From NCBI RefSeq assembly GCF_030547245.1, contig NZ_JAUOQT010000001.1:186001-250000 (forward strand): DNA of 64,000 nucleotides, written 5' to 3'. This DNA is from Oceanihabitans sp. 2_MG-2023. GTDB taxonomy: Bacteria > Bacteroidota > Bacteroidia > Flavobacteriales > Flavobacteriaceae. Made by a program: the position numbers and the translations under genes. Position 1 is the stretch's first letter; each line of letters begins with the position of its first letter. Shown here piece after piece: positions 44,941-53,039 of this stretch. Below the pieces are notes generated by a model. It had not been told where the DNA came from. It ran no database searches and saw only the letters and a list, made by a program, of their open reading frames with translations.

Positions 44941-46377
44941 TTATCCTTTAATTTGAAACTGTATTGGAAATCCGTAAGGTACTGTAACCGCTTTACCAAG
45001 ATGCATTCCTGGTTTCATTTTAGGTAATAGATTTACTATACGTATCGCTTCTTTTTCTAATGCTGCATGTGGAGCTCTTGATTTAACATCAATAATATTT
45101 CCATTTTCATTTACTTTAAACTGCACACTTATTCTGTGTTTCCCTGGTGCTAAACCTAAACTTTCTGCTAAGTCTACATTAAATTTTTTACCAACAAATT
45201 CACCAACTTTTGTTGCCATACATTTTTTTCTTTCCTCATTATTTACCGCATCTTCACAACCTGGAAAAACAGGAACTTGTTCGATTGCTGTGAAAGAAAC
45301 TTCTTCACTACTAAAACTTGATGCTGTAAAGCTACCAGAACTTGTTTGTCCATTATCTTCTAGGTTTGCTTTAAACGCATCTATAATATATTCTGCTAGC
45401 TCTATTCGATCTTGCTTTGAAAAATTGCTGTTTTCTGTTAGTAGTTGGTTTCTAAACTTATTAACAATAGCTTCTAATTCTTGATCGGGTTCTTGTTCTT
45501 GTGTTTCGTTAGAACATGAAGAATAGGTTAGCATTACAGCCATAATTGGTACTAATAATGCATATTTTAATAATTGTACTTTTTTTGATTTTGATTTGTT
45601 TAACATAACGATTCGTTTTTTGATTAATGATTGTTTATAAAATGGATTGATGAATGATATTCGCTTTGTTTGAAAAACTTTAGCTAATAAATTGTGATAA
45701 TAACTTGTTTTATCTTGATGCTTTATGGCTTCTATATCTGCCAGATACTCATGTAGATCTGCTATTCTGTTTTGATAAATATAAATGAATGGGTTGAACC
45801 AAAAAACAATTCGGAGGATTTCAAAAAGAAGCAAATCGATGGAGTGCTTTTGTTTTACATGTGCCATTTCATGTTTTAAAATAGCTTCTTTATCTTCTGG
45901 TTTAATAAGTTCTCCTAGAAATATATAATTGAAAAATGAAAATGCAGAACTACTCTTTTTTAACTTTACTAGTATGATCTTTCCAAAGACCTCCTTTGGG
46001 TTGTTATGAATAAGTAATAGCACATTTATTATTTTATAAACAAATAAGATAGAAGCTATAAAAACACCTAAATAAAGGAATATTTGCCATGTAAATATTG
46101 TATTTGTAACAACAGGACCATTATCTATTACAACATCATTTAGCATTATTGTTTCTGGATTCCCTAAAATTATTTCTGGAAGTGTAATTATAAATTCTTG
46201 TGGTATTACATTTTTAAAACTATCAATTTTTATAAAAGGAATAATAAAGGACACTATGGTAGTTGCCAAGAGGTAAACCCTATTCCAATTAAAAAAGGTT
46301 TCTTTTTTTAAAAACAGATCGTAAGCGATTAAAAAGAAACACTGAAATGCTATAGTTTGTATAATATAATGTAGCAT
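44941..46377 (-). CDS. M56 family (BlaR1-like) peptidase with TonB-like C-terminus
   Basis: A 478-residue membrane metallopeptidase paralogous to the one at 30530-32578. It has about four membrane segments in the N-terminal 300 residues and the M56 motif HEMAH near residue 168. The periplasmic part starts after a lipobox-like segment (YSSCSN) and carries a TonB-C-type domain (about 395-478, PGCEDAVNNEERKKCMATKV, then GKHRISVQFKVNENGNI and PYGFPIQFQI). It is 2 nt from the BlaI gene. It lacks the proline repeats of its paralogue, so the sensory parts differ. Confidence 0.88.
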   Translation of the reverse strand: MLHYIIQTIAFQCFFLIAYDLFLKKETFFNWNRVYLLATTIVSFIIPFIKIDSFKNVIPQEFIITLPEIILGNPETIMLNDVVIDNGPVVTNTIFTWQIFLYLGVFIASILFVYKIINVLLLIHNNPKEVFGKIILVKLKKSSSAFSFFNYIFLGELIKPEDKEAILKHEMAHVKQKHSIDLLLFEILRIVFWFNPFIYIYQNRIADLHEYLADIEAIKHQDKTSYYHNLLAKVFQTKRISFINPFYKQSLIKKRIVMLNKSKSKKVQLLKYALLVPIMAVMLTYSSCSNETQEQEPDQELEAIVNKFRNQLLTENSNFSKQDRIELAEYIIDAFKANLEDNGQTSSGSFTASSFSSEEVSFTAIEQVPVFPGCEDAVNNEERKKCMATKVGEFVGKKFNVDLAESLGLAPGKHRISVQFKVNENGNIIDVKSRAPHAALEKEAIRIVNLLPKMKPGMHLGKAVTVPYGFPIQFQIKG

Positions 46378-46378
46378 A

Positions 46379-46738
46379 TTACTCTTTTTTATTTATTTCC
46401 TTTAAAACAGATTCTAATTCGTTTAAACTGATATCATTTTTTTTCATAAAAAAAGAAACCATACTCTTAAACGAACCTTGAAAATAATTATCTACCAATT
46501 TATTTATAGATTGATTACTGTAATCTTGTTGTTGCACTAATGGAAAGTATATATGACCTTTTCCTTTTTTTTCATAATCAACAAAACCTTTACTTTCTAA
46601 AATTCTAACTATTGTAGATACAGTATTATATGCAGGTTTGGGGTTTGGTAATTGTTCAATTATAGCTTTAACATTTGCTTTTTCAAGCTGCCAAAGTACT
46701 TGCATAATATCTTCTTCTGCTTTTGTGAGTTGTTTCAT
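46379..46738 (-). CDS. BlaI/MecI/CopY-family repressor (second copy)
   Basis: A 119-residue winged-helix repressor (MKQLTKAEEDIMQVLWQLEK; recognition helix KPAYNTVSTIVRILESKGF) paralogous to the one at 30162-30527. The two operator sets are unlike each other, consistent with different recognition residues (AYNTVSTIVRI versus ANTTVATLLKR). It is followed 1 nt later by its M56 partner. Three AACTAA-type dyads precede it. Confidence 0.92.
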   Translation of the reverse strand: MKQLTKAEEDIMQVLWQLEKANVKAIIEQLPNPKPAYNTVSTIVRILESKGFVDYEKKGKGHIYFPLVQQQDYSNQSINKLVDNYFQGSFKSMVSFFMKKNDISLNELESVLKEINKKE

Positions 46739-46756
46739 TATTCTTTGATTTAATGC

Positions 46757-46823
46757 AACTAAAAACTTAGTTTAACATGACAAATATAACTAAAAATTTA
46801 GTTTGAACTAATTTTTTAGTTGC
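46757..46823 (-). promoter_or_regulatory. Triple operator and promoter of the second blaI-M56 operon
   Basis: Dyads AACTAAAAACTTAGTTT (46757-46773), AACTAAAAATTTAGTTT (46788-46804) and AACTAATTTTTTAGTTGC (46806-46823) surround a -7 element TATATTTG on the minus strand (46781-46788). The first dyad covers the expected start site. Confidence 0.8.
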
Positions 46824-46869
46824 AAATTGTAACATTATGAAGTGAATTGCGTCTTATAATAAAAAATAC

Positions 46870-47379
46870 ATGGACATTTTTTTAGCCTTTTTGGGCTTCT
46901 TATTTATAATTATTGGCGTCATTGGTAGTTTTCTACCTGTGCTTCCAGGACCACCAATGAGTTGGATTGGTTTATTTTTATTGTACCTTACTAAAGCAGT
47001 GCCAAATGATACTTGGTTTTTGGCTATTACATTAATTGTAGCACTAATTGTTTTTGCGCTAGATTATATAATACCTGTACTTGGCACCAAAAAATTTGGT
47101 GGCAGTAAAATGGGTATGATAGGCACCACTGTTGGTCTATTAATTTCCATATTTTTTCCAGTTTTTGGTTTGTTAGGAATTATTATTTGGCCTTTTATTG
47201 GCGCATTGACTGGTGAATTAATTAATAAAGCAGATTCTAAAACTGCTGTAAAAGCAGCTTTTGGTTCCTTTTTAGGGTTTTTAACTGGTACCTTTTTAAA
47301 GTTTATTGTAGCTGTAGTTTATCTCGGTTTTTTTATTCTAACTTTTTGGGAATACAAAACGGCTATTTTTAATTTTTAA
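46870..47379 (+). CDS. DUF456 membrane protein
   Basis: A 169-residue polytopic inner-membrane protein of the DUF456 family, full length. The first helices include FLFIIIGVIGSFLPVLPGPPMSWIG and IIPVLGTKKFGGSKMGMIG, both conserved in the family. The function is unknown. It stands divergent from the second blaI operon and is monocistronic. Confidence 0.88.
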   Translation: MDIFLAFLGFLFIIIGVIGSFLPVLPGPPMSWIGLFLLYLTKAVPNDTWFLAITLIVALIVFALDYIIPVLGTKKFGGSKMGMIGTTVGLLISIFFPVFGLLGIIIWPFIGALTGELINKADSKTAVKAAFGSFLGFLTGTFLKFIVAVVYLGFFILTFWEYKTAIFNF

Positions 47380-47527
47380 GACTAAAAAATCGAAAAAGCC
47401 TTATAATTTCAAATAAATGAAACCACAAGGCTTAATACATGCTATAATCAACATAATTTTATCTGAGGGGATTAACTAATTATGCGTTGTTGATAATATA
47501 AAGATAGGTATAATCTATAAAACTCGC

Positions 47528-47562
47528 TTACGGTTTTTCCGTAAAACAATTACGGTAAAACC
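47528..47562. promoter_or_regulatory. TTACGG palindrome plus half-site downstream of the response regulator
   Basis: TTACGGTTTTTCCGTAA (47528-47544) is TTACGG/CCGTAA around five T. A further TTACGG-type half-site lies at 47550-47555, and the downstream arm (to 47562) also pairs with the upstream one. It sits in the 274-nt gap between the DUF456 gene and the response regulator 3' end. The rest of that gap shows only a weak AAGCCTT/AAGGCTT pair at 47394-47436. Confidence 0.45.
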
Positions 47563-47653
47563 ATACTAATCAGTATTTTAGATGCTTTTAAGCGTTAAAA
47601 AAAAATACAAAAAGTTTATAAATTAACATTTCAAAAGGTAAATCTTACAAATT

Positions 47654-48328
47654 TTATAAAAAACCTTTCTTTCTAGCTTCAATTAGTAAAGTCTCATCTT
47701 GACTATCTGTAATATAAAACACTTCTTTTAAATTTTTTTTTCTTTTTTCAACCGAGCTTGTAGAAATACCTAAATGCTTGGTTAAACTTTTTGTTTTAAT
47801 TCCTTGTGATAAAAGGTATAAAATTTTTCTATCTATATCGTCTATTTCAATTTCAGAGTCTAGCGTAGTTTGAAGATATTTAGTAACTGTTGTACTATAA
47901 AATGGGGGATTATTAATAACAGCTTGAAATGCACTTGCTAGTTCTCTTGAAGTTAAATCGCTTTTAATAACAAAACCTTCTGGCTTTATTTCTTTAATGA
48001 TATTATGTATTCTATATGGTTCATTAAACATGGTAAGAATAACAATTTTAGCATTTGGAAGAATAGTTCTAGCGTATTTAGAGAGATCTTCTCCAGAAGT
48101 TATAGACCCATCTGCCGATGGTGGCAAACTAATATCCATAAATAAAACAGTATAAGGATTCTCTTCTTCTCTGGATTTTTGCATTAAAGTAATAGATTGA
48201 TCGCAAGTATTTGCAATATCTATTTGTAATTCTTGGGTTTCTTTTTTTGTAGCTAATAATGTGTTTTGATAACCTTCTATAATTATAGGGTGATCATCTG
48301 TCATTAGAATTCTAATTTTTTCGTGCAT
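47654..48328 (-). CDS. NarL/LuxR-type response regulator
   Basis: A 224-residue two-component response regulator. The receiver domain (about 1-125) begins RILMTDDHPIIIEGYQ, with the phosphoacceptor D65 in LFMDISLPP. A C-terminal LuxR-type helix-turn-helix (about 155-210) includes LYLLSQGIKTKSLTKHLGIS and SSVEKRKKNLK. It is encoded 15 nt after its histidine kinase. The target genes are unknown. Confidence 0.9.
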   Translation of the reverse strand: MHEKIRILMTDDHPIIIEGYQNTLLATKKETQELQIDIANTCDQSITLMQKSREEENPYTVLFMDISLPPSADGSITSGEDLSKYARTILPNAKIVILTMFNEPYRIHNIIKEIKPEGFVIKSDLTSRELASAFQAVINNPPFYSTTVTKYLQTTLDSEIEIDDIDRKILYLLSQGIKTKSLTKHLGISTSSVEKRKKNLKEVFYITDSQDETLLIEARKKGFL

Positions 48329-48343
48329 TATGTTAGGGCGTTT

Positions 48344-50371
48344 TTACTTGGTAGGAATAGCAATGGTAATACTAGTTCCTACATTTTTTTGTGACTTAAT
48401 ATCTAATTTTCCTTGAATTTCTTTTACTCTAGATGTAATATTTTTAATACCAATTCCTTTTTTGGATTTACTTACTTCAAAACCAGTTCCATCATCTCTT
48501 ATCGTGATACAAATTACATTATTTTTTATAGTAAAGCTAATTTCTACTTTGGAAGCATTAGCATGCTTGTATATATTTTGAAGAGATTCTTGTAAAATTC
48601 TATATATATGAATTTTAGTTTTATTTGTTACATTATCCCAGTGTATAGCATCATCATTAGTTAGTGTATAATCTAATTTGTATGCTTTTGTTTGTGTTTC
48701 TAAAAGTGTTTCAATAATGTCTTTAAATCCAGATCCAGAAACAAAATCGGTATTTAACTCATGAGATACTTTTCTAATTTCTTGTTCAATGGCCTGTAAT
48801 TCATCAATATAGTTTTCTCTAGATTTAATAGCTTCTTCCGTAGTACTCATATTCAAACTATCTAAACTCAACCTAGTTCCAAAAAGTCTTCCTAAAATAC
48901 CATCATGAAGTTCTTCCGAAATTCTTCTTTTTTCGGTACTTCTTGCTTCATCAATTTTATCTTGTTGAGAAAGCATGAGGTTATAAATCTCTTCATTGGT
49001 TTCTTGTTGTTGTTGCACAAACTTTAATTCTTTATTTTTTGCGCGCTGGGTAATGATAACGTATAGTAAAGTAAGTGTAACTAACAAACCAATAGATATT
49101 AATAAAAGTAAGAATCTTTCTTTTGAAACTTGTTCTTTTTCTGCTTTTATTTGGTCGGTTTCATAGTCTATTCTAGCAAATTTATTTCTTATAGAACGTT
49201 CTGCTTTTTGCAAACTATCACTAAGTTTTATATATGTTTTTAAACTTTTTTGCGCCTTTTCTCCCGTATCAATCTTCGCTTTTAGTAAAAGAGATTCTAG
49301 AATGGTTTCATTTGCTACTAATTCTTTACCTATTTTATATGCGTTATTTACATAATATCTAGCACTATCTAGATTTTCTATTTGCAAATAGAACTCCGCC
49401 AAATCCATACTAATAGATAACTGTCCGACATCATCATCTTCTTTTTTACTTATTTGAAAAGCGTCATTAAAAAGCTTTTTTATTTCTAATTTATTTGCTG
49501 TATTATTTTTAAGTTTTGCATATGCCAATCCTGATAAAATTATAGAATAAGAAGATGGGTCATAGTCTAAAACAGATTCTTCTTTATATAGTTTTTCATA
49601 AAGTCTTTCTGCTGTAACATAGTCCCCTTTTCTTCTATACAAGGCAGCTATATTTATATTAGAAAACAATTTGTTTTCATAAGAATCCTCCATTTTATCA
49701 CAAATAACGAGAGTCTTATCATAATACTCTAATGCTTTTTCATACTGTTCTAATTCTGCTGAAACTACAGCAATTAGACTATTTGCGTTCCATAATGTTT
49801 CTAGATTTCCATCAGTTTCTGGTAACTGCTCTAGTAAAGAAATAGATTTAATAGCATTATTTTCGCAGCCAACATAATCTCTTTCTATTTCCTGAATAAC
49901 GGCCATATTAGATAAGACCTCCCCTTCATGTTGCGCATCTTTTAAAAAATGGTAAAATTTGGAGGATTTATAATAATAGAAATAAGCGCTATCGTGCTTC
50001 TCTAAAAGATGATAATAAAAACCTAAATAATAATTCGAATGCGCAATTGAGGTAGTGTCTTTTATTCTTTCTGATACTTTTAAATTATTAAAACTTATAG
50101 ATTTATAAGTGTCAAAATCTCCAGACTGTAAATATAACATCGATAAGTTACGGCTGCTTTTTAATACAATTGTATCTAGGTTCGTAAGTTTAGATAAAGC
50201 TACCGCCTCTTTTGCATAATTAATTTTATCCTCAAAAGAATACTCTTGCTGGTTAGATAAATCTTTTAAATTTTGTATTTCTTTTATTTGACTTTCTAAT
50301 CCATCCTTATTCTGAGCAAGACAGACATTATAAATCAAAAATGTTATAAAAAAATAATACTGTATTTTCAA
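48344..50371 (-). CDS. Exported-sensor histidine kinase with TPR repeats (HisKA_3 type)
   Basis: A 675-residue sensor. A signal peptide (1-19) precedes a periplasmic TPR array (about 60-390; YEKALEYYDKTLVICDKMED and several similar units), a membrane helix (about 424-446), a linker coiled coil, and a NarX/DegS-type dimerisation domain with phosphoacceptor H489 in RRISEELHDG. The C-terminal ATPase domain carries IRDDGTGFE and KGIGIKNITSR. It pairs with the response regulator 15 nt downstream. The ligand is unknown; TPR sensors commonly read protein or peptide signals. Confidence 0.9.
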   Translation of the reverse strand: MKIQYYFFITFLIYNVCLAQNKDGLESQIKEIQNLKDLSNQQEYSFEDKINYAKEAVALSKLTNLDTIVLKSSRNLSMLYLQSGDFDTYKSISFNNLKVSERIKDTTSIAHSNYYLGFYYHLLEKHDSAYFYYYKSSKFYHFLKDAQHEGEVLSNMAVIQEIERDYVGCENNAIKSISLLEQLPETDGNLETLWNANSLIAVVSAELEQYEKALEYYDKTLVICDKMEDSYENKLFSNINIAALYRRKGDYVTAERLYEKLYKEESVLDYDPSSYSIILSGLAYAKLKNNTANKLEIKKLFNDAFQISKKEDDDVGQLSISMDLAEFYLQIENLDSARYYVNNAYKIGKELVANETILESLLLKAKIDTGEKAQKSLKTYIKLSDSLQKAERSIRNKFARIDYETDQIKAEKEQVSKERFLLLLISIGLLVTLTLLYVIITQRAKNKELKFVQQQQETNEEIYNLMLSQQDKIDEARSTEKRRISEELHDGILGRLFGTRLSLDSLNMSTTEEAIKSRENYIDELQAIEQEIRKVSHELNTDFVSGSGFKDIIETLLETQTKAYKLDYTLTNDDAIHWDNVTNKTKIHIYRILQESLQNIYKHANASKVEISFTIKNNVICITIRDDGTGFEVSKSKKGIGIKNITSRVKEIQGKLDIKSQKNVGTSITIAIPTK

Positions 50372-50498
50372 GTCTACATAATTTTTGGCTGCCTTTCAAA
50401 TGTATAACTTTTTATGAAACTCTTAGCATATAGTTACTATAAACTAGCATACCCTTTGCGTATTTACAAAGGGTATAATAGTTAAAAAATAAATAAAT

Positions 50499-50663
50499 TT
50501 ATGCGTTAGGAACTTTTATTTTAAGTTTTTCCTTTTTAAAAGTAACTTTTACTATTGTTTCTTTGTTTTTCTCTTTTTCTTGAGAAGGTTTGTCTTGTGG
50601 AGTTAAAGATGCGAAGATTGCACATACTACTGCTACTAATAATGTAATTTTTAGGGATTTCAT
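50499..50663 (-). CDS. 54-residue exported lysine-rich peptide
   Basis: A small gene from ATG 50663 with a full signal peptide (MKSLKITLLVAVVCAIFASL) followed by a charged tail rich in Lys and Glu (DKPSQEKEKNKETIVKV, then KKEKLKIKVPNA). It has no cysteines in the mature part. It lies upstream of and in the same direction as the kinase (127 nt gap), so it might be the signal or a target of that system. I found no family to name. Its start is supported by the preceding AT-rich spacer. Confidence 0.6.
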   Translation of the reverse strand: MKSLKITLLVAVVCAIFASLTPQDKPSQEKEKNKETIVKVTFKKEKLKIKVPNA

Positions 50664-51084
50664 TTTATTTGATTTTATGGTTTATAATATTTTATATATA
50701 CGTATATAAAGCAAATGCCTCTATATAATTGAAATTAAAATTTCTGTAAAAAACACAAAGTAGACATCAGGTCTATTTTGTATTTATTGAGGGAATAAAT
50801 AAAATGGATTAAAAACCTTAATAAGCTGAAATATAATTTATTGGGACTTAATTAAGAACGGCTAATATATAGCAATCTAAAATTAAGAAAACAAAAAACA
50901 CGTTTAAATGCTTATTTCATCGTTCAAATGTATCGTTTTTATTTTAATTGTACAAAAAAAGCTTATAAAACAAAAAAGCTTCACAATTTTCTATAAAGAA
51001 AAAAGGAAAGCTTTCCATCGGTTTAACTACTTAAACCATTGATAGACTTTAACATCTATCAAACAACACAACTAAATTTTATTG
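50664..51084. other. Gene-poor interval with three small hairpins
   Basis: There is no convincing gene on either strand. Near its end are a 12-bp perfect palindrome (GGAAAGCTTTCC, 51005-51016), GGTTTAA-ctac-TTAAACC (51020-51037) and TGATAGA/TCTATCA (51040-51061). The remainder is AT-rich with short A-runs. Confidence 0.5.
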
Positions 51085-51090
51085 CCAAAA

Positions 51091-51114
51091 AAAGCTTCTC
51101 CTAAGAGAAGCTTT
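51091..51114 (-). terminator. Terminator of the tRNA-Asp gene
   Basis: A 10-bp perfect stem AAAGCTTCTC/GAGAAGCTTT with loop CTAA, followed on the minus strand by seven T. It starts 11 nt past the tRNA 3' end. Confidence 0.88.
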
Positions 51115-51125
51115 AGCAATTTTTG

Positions 51126-51199
51126 CGGTCTGGACGGGACTCGAACCCGCGACCCCCTGCGTGACAGGCAGGTATTCTAACCAACTGAACTACCAAACC
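51126..51199 (-). tRNA. tRNA-Asp (anticodon GUC)
   Basis: A 74-nt tRNA. The acceptor GGTTTGG/CCAGACC pairs with one G-T, and the discriminator is G73, an aspartate identity base. The anticodon stem CCTGC/GCAGG encloses CTGTCAC, giving GUC. The T-arm is GCGGGTTCGAGTCCCGT. CCA is not encoded. Confidence 0.95.
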
Positions 51200-51217
51200 G
51201 TTGCTTAATTGCGATTG

Positions 51218-51248
51218 CAAATATACATTGCTTATTTAATATCCCAAA
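51218..51248 (-). promoter_or_regulatory. Promoter of tRNA-Asp
   Basis: On the minus strand TTTG (51245-51248) is followed by 19 nt and TATATTTG (51218-51225), a full Bacteroidota -33/-7 promoter. Confidence 0.75.
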
Positions 51249-51280
51249 TGTTTTTTTAAGTTTTTTTTAAAAAAAATTAC

Positions 51281-52210
51281 TTAAACAAAATTTCTGCGCT
51301 CTACCATATAGGTTGTCAGTATATTATCGAAATTTTTATTTATATCAGCCTCGACGTATTTTATTCTGTATTGCCCACATTTTAATCGTAATTCTTCAAA
51401 ATATGTTGAAACTGCTTTTTCATAATTCTCTTTTACGGTTTCAGAATACAAATTAATATACTCTCCAGTTTCTACATCTATAAACCGTTTTGGTTTATTA
51501 TCAAAATCGAAGGTTAATTCTTTGCTTTTATCGAATACATGAAATAGCACTACTTCATGTTTATTATGTTTTAAATGTCGTAGTGCTTCAAATAGTTTAA
51601 CTTCATCTTCGCTAGTTTGAAACATATCTGTAAACAGAAATATCAATGATCGTCTATGAATTTTTTCAGCAATAAGGTGTAAATAATTATAGGTTTCTGT
51701 TTTTCTATTTAACGTTTTAGCAACTACTGTGTCACTTAATTGATGGAGCAACATTTGGTGATGGCGTTCGCTTCCTTTTTCTGGTGCATAAAAATTGTAA
51801 GCATCACTATAGATGCTTAACCCTACGGCATCGCGTTGTTTTTTTAACATGTGCATTAAAGACGCAGCGGCTAATGCAGAAAAAGCAACTTTATTTAAAT
51901 GATCTATTGAGAAATTTTGCATCTCTGGATAATGCATCGAGCTACTATTATCTACAATAATATGACAGCGTAAATTGGTTTCGTCATCGTATCGTTTGGT
52001 GTATAATTTGTCTGTTTTCGCAAATAATTTCCAATCTATATGCCTGGTGCTTTCACCTGGATTGTAAATTTTATGTTCTGCAAATTCTGCCGAAAAACCA
52101 TGAAACGGACTTTTATGCATCCCAGAAATAAAACCTTCTACTACTTGCTTAGCAAGTAATTCTAGGTTTTTAAAACCTCCCGTTTTGTTTAGTTCGTCTC
52201 TTAAATTCAT
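51281..52210 (-). CDS. DUF58 domain protein (VWA-like)
   Basis: A 309-residue cytoplasmic protein of the DUF58 family, with the signature YNPGESTRHIDWKLFAKTDKL (about 51-71) followed by a von Willebrand A-like fold with IIVDNSSSMHYPE (MIDAS-like DxSxS). In Bacteroidota these genes usually accompany a MoxR ATPase and BatA/B proteins, but those are not adjacent here. It is probably part of a chaperone-like complex. The gene is close to tRNA-Asp but separate. Confidence 0.88.
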   Translation of the reverse strand: MNLRDELNKTGGFKNLELLAKQVVEGFISGMHKSPFHGFSAEFAEHKIYNPGESTRHIDWKLFAKTDKLYTKRYDDETNLRCHIIVDNSSSMHYPEMQNFSIDHLNKVAFSALAAASLMHMLKKQRDAVGLSIYSDAYNFYAPEKGSERHHQMLLHQLSDTVVAKTLNRKTETYNYLHLIAEKIHRRSLIFLFTDMFQTSEDEVKLFEALRHLKHNKHEVVLFHVFDKSKELTFDFDNKPKRFIDVETGEYINLYSETVKENYEKAVSTYFEELRLKCGQYRIKYVEADINKNFDNILTTYMVERRNFV

Positions 52211-52432
52211 AAGTCTATCTGTCGCTCGCTACATCTTCCCAAAAGGGGAAATTATATTAATTAATATGTTTTTTTAAGCGCGTTATGGATGGTAGAAAAA
52301 TCTTTTCTTGTCTTTAAAAGCAAAAATCAGTCCATTCGAATCCGCTCAGGGTAAACCCTAGTCTGGTTTTGTTTTGTTTTGCTTTATTTTTGAAAAACAA
52401 AAAACGCGCAAATTATAACAGCTCTAAACTAA

Positions 52433-52461
52433 AAAAGGTTTGCCATTACAGCAAACCTTTT
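52433..52461 (-). terminator. Terminator of the thioredoxin gene
   Basis: An 11-bp perfect stem AAAAGGTTTGC/GCAAACCTTTT with a 7-nt loop and a T-run on the minus strand, 23 nt past the trxA stop. Confidence 0.88.
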
Positions 52462-52483
52462 ATCTTTTCTTTTACGTTTTATT

Positions 52484-52801
52484 TTACAAAAGCTTGTCTA
52501 TTGCTTCCGAATACACAGCTTTAGGAGACACTCCTACTTGACGACCTACAACTTCACCGTTTTGAAAAACTAAAACTGTTGGTATGTTACGTACGCCATA
52601 TTTTGCTGCAAATTCTTGGTTTGCATCTACATCTACCTTACCAACTACTGCTTTACCTTCGTATTCTGTACTAATTTCATCAATGATTGGTCCAACCATT
52701 CTACATGGTCCACACCAAGCTGCCCAAAAGTCAACCATTACTGGTTTGTCACTTTTTAATACTGTTTCTTCAAAGTTTGCATCTGTGATTTCTAATGCCA
52801 T
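52484..52801 (-). CDS. trxA: Thioredoxin
   Basis: A 105-residue cytoplasmic thioredoxin with the redox site WCGPC in FWAAWCGPCRMVGPI (about 27-41) and the cis-proline region NIPTVLVFQNG. It has the full normal length. It reduces protein disulfides with thioredoxin reductase. It has its own terminator and is separate from dnaE upstream, with repeat copy C between them. Confidence 0.95.
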   Translation of the reverse strand: MALEITDANFEETVLKSDKPVMVDFWAAWCGPCRMVGPIIDEISTEYEGKAVVGKVDVDANQEFAAKYGVRNIPTVLVFQNGEVVGRQVGVSPKAVYSEAIDKLL

Positions 52802-52930
52802 AATTTTATGTTTTAATTGAATTTTACTTCTTGTTAATATGCAATATTAGTCAAAAATTTTGCCAAAGCTTACAAACTAACAATTTGTTCTGTTTATTAG
52901 TCTATTGTTTTAGTCTATATTACTTTTTAT

Positions 52931-53010
52931 TTGGGCGCATAAACCAGGCTTTCCTCTATATCTTTTTTGCTTTTCTTGGCAAAAAAGGATGCCGTATCAA
53001 TCCTTTGCGC
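52931..53010 (+). repeat. Dispersed flavobacterial intergenic repeat, copy C
   Basis: A shorter copy: TTGGGCGCATAAACCAGGC, CTATATC, the hairpin TTTTTTGC/GCAAAAAA, then GGATGCCGTATCAATCC and GCGC. It lies 29 nt beyond the dnaE stop, in antisense orientation to dnaE. Confidence 0.75.
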
Positions 53011-53039
53011 ACCAAACAATAATAAGCATCTTAACAACC

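Noticed and set aside
47394-47436. AAGCCTT/AAGGCTT pair after the DUF456 gene
   Set aside because: The stem is short with a long loop and lacks a T-run, so a terminator call is not supported.
52262-52432. Possible gene or repeat between DUF58 and thioredoxin
   Set aside because: No open frame of useful length is present; a short word (CCGCTCAGGGT) resembles a repeat remnant, but too little is left to define it.
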